Source of the DNA: Methylobacterium indicum
GTDB taxonomy: Bacteria; Pseudomonadota; Alphaproteobacteria; Rhizobiales; Beijerinckiaceae
Reading direction: 5' to 3'
Assembly (NCBI RefSeq): GCF_001043895.1
Contig: NZ_JTHF01000107.1
Location: 1 to 64,000, forward strand
DNA length: 64,000 bases
This document shows positions 42,879-50,860 of this stretch, piece by piece. Numbering within the stretch: the first letter of the stretch is position 1; each line of letters opens with the position of its first letter. The translations under genes were made by a program, and so were the position numbers. Under the pieces are notes generated by a model that was not told the DNA's origin, made no database searches, and saw only the letters and a program-made list of their open reading frames with translations.

Positions 42879-43880
42879 ATGGCCCTGCCGAAGGTCCTGC
42901 TCGTGTCGCTCGGCGGCACGATCACCATGACGCGGTCGGAGAGCGGCGGCATCGTGCCGACCCTGAGCGCGGCCGACCTCGTCGCCGCCGTGCCCGGGAT
43001 CGAGGCCGTCGCGGCGATCGAGGCGCTGTCTCCGCTGCGCAAGCCGGGCCCCTCCCTCGTCCTCGACGACCTCGTCGCCGTCGCGGCGCTGCTGCGCGAG
43101 CGGCTCGCCGGGGACGTCGACGGCGCCGTCGTCATCCAGGGTACCGACACGATCGAGGAGACGGCCTTCGTCCTCGACGCCCTGATCGGCGGCGACGAGC
43201 CGGTGGTCGTCACCGGCGCCATGCGCGGCCCGCAGGCCGCGGGCGCCGACGGACCGGCCAACCTCCTGGCGGCCACGACCGTGGCGGCGAGCACGGCGGC
43301 GCGCCGGCGGGGCGTCCTCGTCGTCCTCAACGACGAGATCCACGCCGCCCGCCTCGTCCAGAAAGCGCATACCGCCCTGCCCTCCGCCTTCCGCTCGCCC
43401 CTTGGCGGGCCAATTGGGCTGGTGATCGAGGGCGAGGCGTGCTTCCACGCCCGCACGCCGCGCCTGCCTGCGCTCGCCGGCCTCCCGTCCGGGCCGGGAC
43501 GGGCCGTGGCGCTGGTGACGGCGGGCCTCGACGACGACGGACGCCTGCTCGCCGCCCTCCCCGGCCTCGGCTTCTCCGGGGCCGTCGTCGCCGGCATGGG
43601 TGTTGGTCACCTGCCGGCCGCCTTCGCACCAGTCGTCTCCGACCTCGTCGAGGCGATGCCCATCGTGCTCGCCTCCCGGGTCGAGACCGGGCCGGTCTTC
43701 GCCCGCACCTACGGCTTTCCCGGCTCCGAGATCGACGTCCTCACGCGGGGCGCGCTGTCGGCCGGCACGCTCTCGGCGCTCAAGGCGCGCCTGCTGCTGA
43801 TGCTCCTGCTGCGCACCGAAGAGAACCGCGAGGCGATCGAGCGCGAATTCCGCCTCCGCGCCGTCGGCCCGCCCGCGTGA
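42879..43880 (+). CDS. Asparaginase/glutaminase-family amidohydrolase
   Basis: 333 residues, bacterial asparaginase fold. The first catalytic Thr is T14 in VSLGGTITMT; the second motif is VVIQGTDTIEETAF (TDT near residue 92), with GAMRGPQAAGADGPANL after it. There is no signal peptide. Starts 1 base after the preceding stop, so co-translated. In this setting it may act as the half-amidase for a dicarboxylic monoamide rather than on asparagine; that is an inference from neighbours. Last gene of the 13-gene run. Confidence 0.85.
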   Translation: MALPKVLLVSLGGTITMTRSESGGIVPTLSAADLVAAVPGIEAVAAIEALSPLRKPGPSLVLDDLVAVAALLRERLAGDVDGAVVIQGTDTIEETAFVLDALIGGDEPVVVTGAMRGPQAAGADGPANLLAATTVAASTAARRRGVLVVLNDEIHAARLVQKAHTALPSAFRSPLGGPIGLVIEGEACFHARTPRLPALAGLPSGPGRAVALVTAGLDDDGRLLAALPGLGFSGAVVAGMGVGHLPAAFAPVVSDLVEAMPIVLASRVETGPVFARTYGFPGSEIDVLTRGALSAGTLSALKARLLLMLLLRTEENREAIEREFRLRAVGPPA

Positions 43881-44094
43881 CCAGCGATCGAAGCATCCGG
43901 GCGATCGCAGTCTTGAAAACGCTGCGGCGCTCCCATGGGGCCGAGGTTGATGAACTCATTCACTGATCCGTACGGATGAAGCAGCCCGATTGTTGGACCT
44001 GGCGCCGGCGAAATCGATACACGCGAAGTGCGCGGATCGTCCGAAGTGCTCGGTGATGCGATACGGTCCCGGGACGATCGTACGCTTTCCAAGC

Positions 44095-44152
44095 GATTGC
44101 TTCGCGATGCGGAAAGAGGCCTCGCTGAGGCGCCAAGCGGGCTTGTGATACC
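44095..44152 (+). repeat. 58-bp repeat unit, forward copy
   Basis: Begins GATTGCTTCGCGATGCGG and ends GCGGGCTTGTGATACC. 46 of 58 bases match the inverted copy at 44302-44359; matching is concentrated at both ends. Confidence 0.65.
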
Positions 44153-44301
44153 GTTTCCGCAAGGAATCGTCCGGAAATGGCATCACTTTCGACGATTGCA
44201 CCACGAGCACGCGCGTCGTTTGAGTGAAACCGTATCGGGTATCGCGAAGCGAGCGACCGACAACCGTATGATACCAAACCCGGAAGATCGCTTCCGGATT
44301 T

Positions 44302-44359
44302 GGTGTCACAAGCCCGCACGGCGCTTGAGCGGGGCCGGAATTCGCATTGCGAAGCAATC
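44302..44359 (-). repeat. 58-bp repeat unit, inverted copy
   Basis: Reverse complement begins GATTGCTTCGCAATGCG and ends GCGGGCTTGTGACACC. With the forward unit it forms a large imperfect inverted repeat spanning about 265 bp, like a REP pair or a decayed small mobile element. Confidence 0.65.
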
Positions 44360-44670
44360 AGTTGGATTTCGTATGACGAACGAGCTAGGCGGCTGGAGCA
44401 CCTTCATACGGAACCTCCGGCGCGTGAGACGCGACCTCGTGATCTCGTTGCTCGTCTTGCTCGCGGCAACAACCCCTGCACCTTGGTAGCGAGTGTCCGC
44501 ATCGCGCCATAAGCGGACTTCCAGCGTACAGCAGTACTTGAGCTGCTTGCCACTTGTGAGCGGACATTGCAATCGTCGGCGCACATTTTCGAAATTGAAT
44601 GCTGAGGACAGCGTCGCCGTTGTCCCGATTGAATCCTTACTGGGCTTAAAGTCGGGTGGCAGTCGGCCGA

Positions 44671-45618
44671 TCACGGTACCGCGGCAGTGATACGGCCGAG
44701 GAAGTCCCGAGTCAGTCGCGCGACATCGTCCGTAGCCTCGTCCAATGCGAAGTGCCCGGCATCAAGGAGATGAAGTTCCGCGTTCGGCATATCACGCAGA
44801 TAGGCCTCTGCTCCTGGCACGATGAAGGAGGGGTCGTAGCGCCCCCAGAGGATGAGGGCCGGCCGCAGATGCTTGCGCATCCAGGCTTGCCAGGCCGGAT
44901 AGGATGCGACGTTCGTGCGATAGTCGTAGAGGAGTGCCGCCTGGATCTCCCGCTCGCCCGGGCGACCCAGGATGGCGTGCTCGTCCCTCCATAAGTCCGG
45001 GTTGTAGCGCTCGGGATTGGGGCTCGTCCCGAGGTGGCGCTGCTTGGCACCCTCGAGCGAGGTAAAGGCGTCGACCTGCTCGGGATGGGACGTGGGATCG
45101 GCCCAGTACCGGGCGATGCCCCGCCACTTGGCACCGAGGCCCTCCGTGTAGGCGTTGGCATTCTGGATGATCAGCGCGCTCACCCGCTCGGGGCGGGCCA
45201 TCGCCATGCGGAAGCCGACCGGACCCCCATAATCCTGCATGAAGAGCGTGTATCGTTCGAGACCGAGGTGAGCGACCAATTCCGCCATCGTCGCCGCCAA
45301 GTTGTCGAACGTGTAGGCGTATTGCGCGGGCGATGGTGCGTCGCTCTGACCGAATCCCGGGTAGTCGGGGGCGATCAGGTGGTAGCGGTCAGCGAGCAGT
45401 GGCAGCAGCGAGTCCCATTGCCGCGACGACGACGGGTAGCCGTGCAGTAGCAGGATAGTGGGCGCGTCCCGTGGACCGGCCTCGCGGTAGAAGATGCCGA
45501 CGCCGTCGACCGCGACGCGATGGTACGTCGTCGTGGCCGCAATCGAGGGAAGCGGCTTAGAAGAGCTCTGACCAAGCATCAGGGCAGTGGCGGCTGCAAG
45601 GATTGTCCCTGTCGTCAT
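44671..45618 (-). CDS. Alpha/beta hydrolase, haloalkane-dehalogenase/epoxide-hydrolase-like
   Basis: 315 residues with AAGGAGG 6 bases upstream of the ATG. Residues 1-28 are hydrophobic then small/polar (ILAAATALMLGQSSS), possibly a signal peptide. Core landmarks: oxyanion LLLHGYPSSSRQW (57-69), nucleophile D129 in FMQDYGGPVGFRMA (Asp instead of Ser, as in dehalogenases and epoxide hydrolases), and catalytic His in LLDAGHFALDEA. Same family as the damaged gene downstream at 45838. Substrate unknown. Confidence 0.84.
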   Translation of the reverse strand: MTTGTILAAATALMLGQSSSKPLPSIAATTTYHRVAVDGVGIFYREAGPRDAPTILLLHGYPSSSRQWDSLLPLLADRYHLIAPDYPGFGQSDAPSPAQYAYTFDNLAATMAELVAHLGLERYTLFMQDYGGPVGFRMAMARPERVSALIIQNANAYTEGLGAKWRGIARYWADPTSHPEQVDAFTSLEGAKQRHLGTSPNPERYNPDLWRDEHAILGRPGEREIQAALLYDYRTNVASYPAWQAWMRKHLRPALILWGRYDPSFIVPGAEAYLRDMPNAELHLLDAGHFALDEATDDVARLTRDFLGRITAAVP

Positions 45619-45837
45619 GGTTCGCCTCCTTGAAGGGTCTCACGGTCCGGTTGGTGAAGAACGACGGGGACGTAGGCTGGCACGCCGAGACCCCCGCCCC
45701 ACGTTCACTGCGAGCCCCCAGCGAGGTACCGGGTCGCGCCTAGCACTCAACGGAAAGCTTCCTTTCGGGGACGATTGTCTTGCCCGAACCGGCGGAAAGT
45801 CAGGATGGAGCTAGCCACGCCGTCCTGACAATCCTCT

Positions 45838-46389
45838 TCAGGCATGCAGGAAGTCCGCGATGGCCTCCGCGATGACAGCGGCATGGGTCTCCAGGGCGAA
45901 GTGCCCCGTGTCAAGGAACCGGATCTAGGCATCCGGGATATCGCGCCGGAACGCCTCCGCGCCGGCCGGCAGGAAGAACGGGTCGTTCCGGCCCCAGATC
46001 GCCAGCAACCTCGGCCGGTGCGTGCGGAAATAGGTCTGGAAGGCGGGGTAGAGCGCCACGTTGCTGGCATTGTCGCCGAACAGGTCGAGCTGGATCTCGT
46101 CGACCTCCGGCCGCTGGATGTACCAGGCGTCGAGGGCGCTCCCATCCGGCGAGACCAGCGACGTGTCGGGCACGCCGTGCTCGTACTGCCAGCGGATCGA
46201 GGCAGGGGTCAGCAATTCGCGCAGGGCCTGCCGGTTGGCCTCGCTCCGGTCGCGCCAGTAACGCTGGATCGGGTTCCACCCCTCGCTCAAGCCTTCCTCG
46301 TAGGCGTTGCCGTTCTGCGAGATGAGGGCGGTCACCCACTCCGGGTGCGCCATGGCCACGCGGAAGCCGGTGGGCGCGCCGTAGTCGAC
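45838..46389 (-). pseudogene. Alpha/beta hydrolase remnant, 5' lost and nonsense mutation
   Basis: From VDYGAPTGFRVAMAHPEWV the frame follows the same dehalogenase-like family as 44671 (ALISQNGNAYEEGLSEGWNP, AIWGRNDPFFLPAGAEAF). About 120 N-terminal residues, including the oxyanion segment, are missing; the DNA upstream of 46389 is unrelated. Near the 3' end a TAG (45925-45927) replaces the expected codon between IPDA and IRFLDTGHFALETHAA, after which the frame continues intact to a TGA at 45838. Two independent lesions make this a clear pseudogene. Confidence 0.85.
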
Positions 46390-46651
46390 TTCGCGACGCC
46401 GCGCATTCGCGCATCCCTGGGTACCATCGTCGCGTACGCGTAGGAGCCGGTCCGCCGTTCGACTCGGGACGATCGTTTCCCGGGCGGCCGGACAGCCGGT
46501 CACATCATCTGCATGACGACGTCGCACCCTCGAACAGACCTGTCCGAAAGCGCGAGGGTACGAGACAGCGGCCGTACGAACGCGAGAACGGCTCATCGCG
46601 CTCTCCTCGCTCGCACGGTGAGCCGTGCATCGGTTCCGAGTGGGCCGACGC

Positions 46652-47422
46652 TCAGGCCTGGGCGGCCATGCGCCTCGCCACGTCGGCGGCGCTGATGCCC
46701 TCGAGCGCCAAGCCGTAGCCGGTGCCTTCCTCGACGAGCCGGCGCAGGCGCTGCGTCAGCGCGATCCGGGTGTAGCGTCCGGTGAGCGGCGGCAGCGCGG
46801 CGATGCCGTCGGCGATCTCGTGCGCCCGCGCCAGCAGCCGGTCCCGCGGGACGATCTCGTTGACGACGCCCCAATCCTGGGCAGTCCGCGCATCGAGGAT
46901 CTGCCGCGTCAGCAGGAAGTACCGCCCGCGGATCGAGCCGATCACCTCCGGCCACAGGATATGCATCCCGTCGCCCGGCACGATGCCGAACTCGAAGTGC
47001 GGCTTATCCTGGAACACCGTCTCGGGCGTCGCCAGGATGATGTCGGTCAGGAGCGCGTACTCGCTGTGCAGCAGCACCGGGCCGTTGAGCGCGGCGATCA
47101 TCGGCACCTCGATGTCGAGGATGTTGCCGAGCACCTTGCGGCCCTCGCGAAAAATCTTGTCGTAGCCCTGGGGCGTGAAGAAGTCGAAGCCCTCGGGGCT
47201 GATCGCGTCCATGAACGCGTCGCCCGATCCGGTCAGGATCACCGCGCGGGTGTCGCGGTCCTCGCCGATGGCGTGGAACAGGTCGACGAATTGCTCGTGG
47301 GTGTGGCCGTCGAAGACGAGCTTGCCGCCCTCGCTGTGCAGCACGACCTCCAGAACGCCGTTCGGCTTGCGGGTCAGGCGGGCATTGGGGAAGGCGTCGC
47401 GGTAGCTGTCGAAGCGGGCCAT
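46652..47422 (-). CDS. Crotonase-fold beta-diketone hydrolase (6-oxocamphor-hydrolase type)
   Basis: 256 residues, crotonase superfamily, without the usual CoA-hydratase glutamates. H119 (LLHSEYAL), H142 (KPHFEFG), D151 (VPGDGMH) and E241 (LALEGIS) match the positions of H122, H145, D154 and E244 of 6-oxocamphor hydrolase with a constant offset of three, and the length (256 against 257) agrees. That enzyme cleaves a non-activated cyclic 1,3-diketone by a retro-Claisen step and needs no CoA. The reference numbering is from memory. The natural substrate here is unknown; LysR gene upstream on the same strand. Confidence 0.8.
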   Translation of the reverse strand: MARFDSYRDAFPNARLTRKPNGVLEVVLHSEGGKLVFDGHTHEQFVDLFHAIGEDRDTRAVILTGSGDAFMDAISPEGFDFFTPQGYDKIFREGRKVLGNILDIEVPMIAALNGPVLLHSEYALLTDIILATPETVFQDKPHFEFGIVPGDGMHILWPEVIGSIRGRYFLLTRQILDARTAQDWGVVNEIVPRDRLLARAHEIADGIAALPPLTGRYTRIALTQRLRRLVEEGTGYGLALEGISAADVARRMAAQA

Positions 47423-47522
47423 GGAGGCTGTCCTCGTTGTCGTGCCGGCCCTGGTCCGGTCGGCGTGAGGACGAGTTAAGGGCTTACACCCGGAGACGGA
47501 TGACGGCGCGTAGCGATAAGGC

Positions 47523-48425
47523 TTATGCCGGCACGGAATGGGCGGCCGCGTCCGCCATCACCGCCTCGACGAAGCCGGCGAAGAGCCGGGCCTTGGTGCT
47601 CGCCATGCGCCCGGTGGGGAACACCGCCCACAGGTCGATGGCGGGCAGGCTCCAGGGCAGGAGCAGCCGCCGTACCGCGCCGCTCGCGAGCTCGGGGGCG
47701 AACATCCAGTCGGACGCGATGGTGAGGCCGATGTCAGCGAGGACCGCCGCGCGCAGGCCCTCGGCCGCGCTGACCCGCACGCGCCCGCGCACCGCCACCG
47801 AGATCTCGGTGCCCTCCCGGGTGAAGGCCCAGATCTCGGGCTGCTGGCTGTAGATCACCGCCTCGTGCTCGGCGAGATCCGCGGGCGCGTGCGGCTCGCC
47901 CGCCCGGGCAAGGTAGCCGGGGGTGGCGAGCACCGAGCGCGCGCCGGTCGCGAGCCGGCGCGCCACGGCAGCGGAATCCGGCAGTGCCCCCATGCGCAGG
48001 GACAGGTCGACCCCCTCGCTCACGAGGTCGATCACCCGGTCGTCGAGGATCACCTCGATGTCGAGGTCGGGATGCTGGTCGAGGAAGCGCGGCAGCATCG
48101 GGACCACGTGGAGCCGAGCGAAGGTAGTCGCCGCGGACACCCGCAGACGGCCCGCGAGCCCGGCTCCCGCGCCGCGGGCGGCGAGTTCAGCCTCGTCGGC
48201 CTCAGTGATGGCCGCCCGCGCCCGCTCGTAGAAGCGCAGGCCAGCTTCCGTCGGGCTCAGGCCGTGGGTCGAGCGGAGGAGCAGGCTGACCTGAAGCCGG
48301 TTCTCCAGCTGCGCGATCGTCTTCGAGACGGCGGGCTGGCCGACGTTGAGGAGCCGCGCGGCCCCTGAGAACGAGCCGGCCTCGACCACCCGCACGAAGG
48401 TCGCCATCGCCTGGTAGCGGTCCAA
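47523..48425 (-). CDS. LysR-family transcriptional regulator
   Basis: 300 residues: helix-turn-helix at 3-60 (MATFVRVVEAGSFSGAARLL) and LysR substrate domain, CrgA-like (RLRVSAATTFARLHVVPML). 100 bp upstream of the crotonase gene on the same strand and divergent from the GST gene at 48582; candidate operator at 48460-48478. It could regulate either or both. Confidence 0.88.
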   Translation of the reverse strand: MDRYQAMATFVRVVEAGSFSGAARLLNVGQPAVSKTIAQLENRLQVSLLLRSTHGLSPTEAGLRFYERARAAITEADEAELAARGAGAGLAGRLRVSAATTFARLHVVPMLPRFLDQHPDLDIEVILDDRVIDLVSEGVDLSLRMGALPDSAAVARRLATGARSVLATPGYLARAGEPHAPADLAEHEAVIYSQQPEIWAFTREGTEISVAVRGRVRVSAAEGLRAAVLADIGLTIASDWMFAPELASGAVRRLLLPWSLPAIDLWAVFPTGRMASTKARLFAGFVEAVMADAAAHSVPA

Positions 48426-48459
48426 GTCGCTTCCCCCGTCAATCGTTGCTCCCGGGAGG

Positions 48460-48478
48460 TCATTCCTCCTGGGAATGA
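48460..48478. promoter_or_regulatory. LysR-type box TCATTCC-TCCTG-GGAATGA
   Basis: A perfect 7-bp dyad with a 5-bp spacer, matching the T-N11-A pattern of LysR operators, overlapped by a second imperfect dyad TCCCGGGAGG/CCTCCTGGGA (48450-48474). Located 35-53 bases upstream of the lysR start, between it and the GST gene. Confidence 0.6.
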
Positions 48479-48581
48479 GCGTTATCGCCTCCGGCCGGCT
48501 GCCCCGTCCATCGCCCGAGGAGCATCACGGTGACCGTTCCCACCGCGAGAGCCGCGGTGGCCCGTCCGGAGCCCGGTTGCC

Positions 48582-49217
48582 ATGTTCGAGGTCTACGCCT
48601 TCGCCACGCCCAACAGCATCAAGGTGCCGATCGCGCTGGAGGAACTCGGTCTCCCCTACCACCTGCACGGCGTGAACGTGCGCCGCGGCGAGCAGAAGGC
48701 GCCGGACTTCATCGCGTTGAACGCCAACGCGAAGGTGCCGGTCCTGGTCGATCCCGCTGCGGCCGGAGGCCGGTTGGTCCTGACCGAATCCGCCGCGATC
48801 CTGGTCTACCTCGCCGAGACGAGCGGCCAGCTGCTTCCGGCCGCTGGCGAGGGCCGGGCGCGGGTGTTCGAGCAGCTGTTCTTCCACGCCTCCGGGCTCG
48901 GACCGGCCTTCGGCCAGGCCGGCTTCTTCCAGCGCCAGGCTTCCGAGCCGCAGCCCCTCGCCATCGCGCGCTTCTCGGCCGAGGCGAGACGGACGCTGGC
49001 CGTGCTCGACGGCGTGCTGGCCGAGCGCTGCTTCGTCGCCGGCGACGCGTTCACGGTGGCCGACATTGCGCATTTCGGCTGGCTGTGGCGGCGCGACTTC
49101 GCGGGCGTCGGCCTCGACGACATGCCCTACGTCGCCCGCTGGTACGAGGCCGTGTCGGCGCGTCCCGCCGTGCAGCGCGCGGTCGAGCGGGTGAACGCCC
49201 TCGTCCCGCAGGCCTGA
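48582..49217 (+). CDS. Glutathione S-transferase
   Basis: 211 residues: N-terminal thioredoxin-like domain (MFEVYAFATPNSIKVPIALEE, cis-Pro in AKVPVLVD, ESAAILVYLAE) and C-terminal helical domain (about 90-205, VADIAHFGWLW). Style of the Nu/YghU-like GSTs. Followed by a peroxiredoxin and an SDR on the same strand, suggesting an electrophile or peroxide defence set controlled by the divergent LysR. Confidence 0.86.
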   Translation: MFEVYAFATPNSIKVPIALEELGLPYHLHGVNVRRGEQKAPDFIALNANAKVPVLVDPAAAGGRLVLTESAAILVYLAETSGQLLPAAGEGRARVFEQLFFHASGLGPAFGQAGFFQRQASEPQPLAIARFSAEARRTLAVLDGVLAERCFVAGDAFTVADIAHFGWLWRRDFAGVGLDDMPYVARWYEAVSARPAVQRAVERVNALVPQA

Positions 49218-49312
49218 CCGGGATCCGTCCTCTCTCCGCAGGCCTCTCCGCAGCTGCCCTGAGCCCGACGCGGATGGCTGGTGCCCCCAACCCTTCGTCC
49301 AGGAGCCGATCC

Positions 49313-49987
49313 ATGACTCTCCAAGCCAAGCTCGATGCCTTCAAGGCCGATTTCCAGGCCGGCAAGCCGCCCTACAACGTCCCGCCCTCCGTGATCGAGA
49401 CGATGCGAAGGGCCACTGCCGAGCTGATCGCTTCGGGAGTGGCTGCCCGCGCCCTGAAGGCCGGCGACCGGGCACCGGCCTTCACCCTCGACGATCCCGA
49501 CGGGCGGCCCGTCGCCTCCGCCGACCTGCTGGCCCGCGGGCCGCTGGTGGTCAGCTTCTACCGAGGGGTGTGGTGCCCCTACTGCAACATGGAGCTCCAG
49601 GCGCTCCAGGAGGCCCTGCCGGAGTTCCGGAGGCTCGGGGCGCGCCTCGTGGCGATCTCGCCGCAGAGCGCGGCCAACAGCCGAAAATCGGTCCGCCAGA
49701 ACGCGCTCGCCTTTCCGATCCTGTCGGACCCGCACAATGCGGTGGCCGCCGCCTTCGGCCTGCGCTTCGCGCTGCCCAGTTACCTGGTCGAGCTCTACAA
49801 GAGCCTAAAGAACGACCTGCCGGCGTTCAACGGCGACGAAAGCTGGAGCCTGCCGATGCCTGGACGCTTCGTGATCGGGCAGGACGGGACGATCCTCTAC
49901 GCCGAGGTGAACCCGGACTACACCCGCCGGCCCGAGCCCGAGGACATGCTGCCGGTGCTCCGCAGGGCCCTCGCCGTTTCCGCCTGA
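49313..49987 (+). CDS. Peroxiredoxin-like AhpC/TSA family protein
   Basis: 224 residues from the ATG at 49313 (AGGAG upstream). About 60 N-terminal helical residues precede a thioredoxin fold (GDRAPAFTLDDPDGRPV). The active-site segment FYRGVWCPYCNMELQALQ has two cysteines in a CxxC-like spacing, unlike classical 2-Cys peroxiredoxins. It probably reduces peroxides or disulfides. Second gene of the GST-peroxiredoxin-SDR set. Confidence 0.86.
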   Translation: MTLQAKLDAFKADFQAGKPPYNVPPSVIETMRRATAELIASGVAARALKAGDRAPAFTLDDPDGRPVASADLLARGPLVVSFYRGVWCPYCNMELQALQEALPEFRRLGARLVAISPQSAANSRKSVRQNALAFPILSDPHNAVAAAFGLRFALPSYLVELYKSLKNDLPAFNGDESWSLPMPGRFVIGQDGTILYAEVNPDYTRRPEPEDMLPVLRRALAVSA

Positions 49988-49993
49988 CCCCTC

Positions 49994-50023
49994 GCGCCCG
50001 GGCCGCAAGGGGCGGCCGGGCGC
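49994..50023 (+). promoter_or_regulatory. GC-rich hairpin between peroxiredoxin and SDR genes
   Basis: GCGCCCGGGCCGC pairs with GGCGGCCGGGCGC with one bulge around an AAGG loop. It is located 4 bases after the peroxiredoxin stop and 22 before the SDR start, with no T-run; possibly partial termination or mRNA stabilisation. Confidence 0.4.
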
Positions 50024-50045
50024 TCCCACAAGAAGGAAACCTGAG

Positions 50046-50762
50046 ATGTCCCGGACCTTCCTCGTCACCGGTGCCAGCAAGGGCATCGGGCTCGCCCTCG
50101 CGCACCGTCTCGCGGGCGACGGCCATCACGTCGTCGGCCTCGCGCGCCACAGCGCCGAGGGCTTTCCCGGCACGCTGGTGGCGGCCGACCTCGCCGACGA
50201 CGCCGCGACCGCGGCGATCCTCGCCGACCTGTCCCAGCGCCATGCCTTCGACGGCGTGGTCAACAATGTCGGCCTCGTGCGGCCGCAGCGGCTCGGAGCG
50301 GTCGAACTCTCGGCGCTCGACGAGGTGCTGCGCGTCAACCTCCACCCCGCGCTCCAGGCGGTGCAGGCGGCCCTGCCGGGGATGCGGCAGCGCGGCTTTG
50401 GCCGGATCGTCAACATCGCGAGCCTCACGATCCTCGGCAGCGTCGAGCGCACGGCTTATGCGGCCGCGAAAGCGGCGCTCGTCAGCTTCACCCGCTCCTG
50501 GGCGCTCGAACTCGCCGCGACCGGGATCACCGTCAACGCGGTGGCGCCGGGTCCGACCGAGACGGAGCTGTTTCGCGCCAACAACCCGCCGGGCAGCGAA
50601 GGCGAGCGGCGCTACCTCGCCGGCGTGCCGATGGGGCGGTTCGGCCGGCCCGACGAGATCGCCGCGGCCATCGCCTTCCTGATGTCGGACGGGGCGGCGT
50701 TCATGACCGGCCAGACGCTCCACGTCGATGGCGGCGCCTCGATCGGCAAGGCGGCGTTCTAA
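50046..50762 (+). CDS. Short-chain dehydrogenase/reductase
   Basis: 238 residues, classical SDR: cofactor loop TGASKGIGLALAHRL (8-22), NNVGLV, catalytic Ser in NIASLTILG and YAAAKAALV (YxxxK), then PGPTETEL. AAGGAAA upstream of the ATG. The C-terminus DGGASIGKAAF is immediately followed by a TAA that is part of repeat copy C. Substrate unknown. Confidence 0.88.
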   Translation: MSRTFLVTGASKGIGLALAHRLAGDGHHVVGLARHSAEGFPGTLVAADLADDAATAAILADLSQRHAFDGVVNNVGLVRPQRLGAVELSALDEVLRVNLHPALQAVQAALPGMRQRGFGRIVNIASLTILGSVERTAYAAAKAALVSFTRSWALELAATGITVNAVAPGPTETELFRANNPPGSEGERRYLAGVPMGRFGRPDEIAAAIAFLMSDGAAFMTGQTLHVDGGASIGKAAF

Positions 50763-50853
50763 GCATCATTCGCCGAAGTGGTCACCGGTTCGGCAACGAA
50801 AATGATGCGAAAACAAGAATCTAGGCAGAGTTGCCCCGTGCAACTCTGCCTAG
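50759..50853. repeat. Two-hairpin intergenic element, copy C (95 bp, inverted)
   Basis: Opposite orientation to copies A and B: GCATCATT...AATGATGC hairpin first, linker GAAAACAAGAAT, then CTAGGCAGAGTTGC-CCCGT-GCAACTCTGCCTAG (perfect except within the loop). Its first bases CTAAG supply the TAA of the SDR at 50046. It separates two convergent genes, where a two-way terminator would be useful. Nearly identical to copy B. Confidence 0.9.
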
Positions 50854-50860
50854 ACATCCG

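Larger units (their letters stand above)
43881..44670. other. Repeat-rich 790-bp spacer without a gene
   Basis: Besides the 58-bp inverted pair (44095-44152, 44302-44359) it contains further dyads. GTGATACC..TTTCCG pairs with CGGAAA..GG.ATCAC around 44145-44186, and CCGGAAG-ATCG-CTTCCGG lies near 44279-44296, flanked by ACCAAA/TTTGGT. Frames across it are short and overlap on both strands, so none is called. Composition is moderate in GC. Confidence 0.55.

Noticed and set aside
44028-44489. A 153-codon frame across the 58-bp repeats
   Set aside because: It runs through both arms of the inverted repeat and has no motif or ribosome site; the repeats explain the sequence better.
43881-44670. 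CRISPR array in the repeat-rich spacer
   Set aside because: Only two large inverted units and assorted dyads, no regular direct repeats with unique spacers, and no cas genes.
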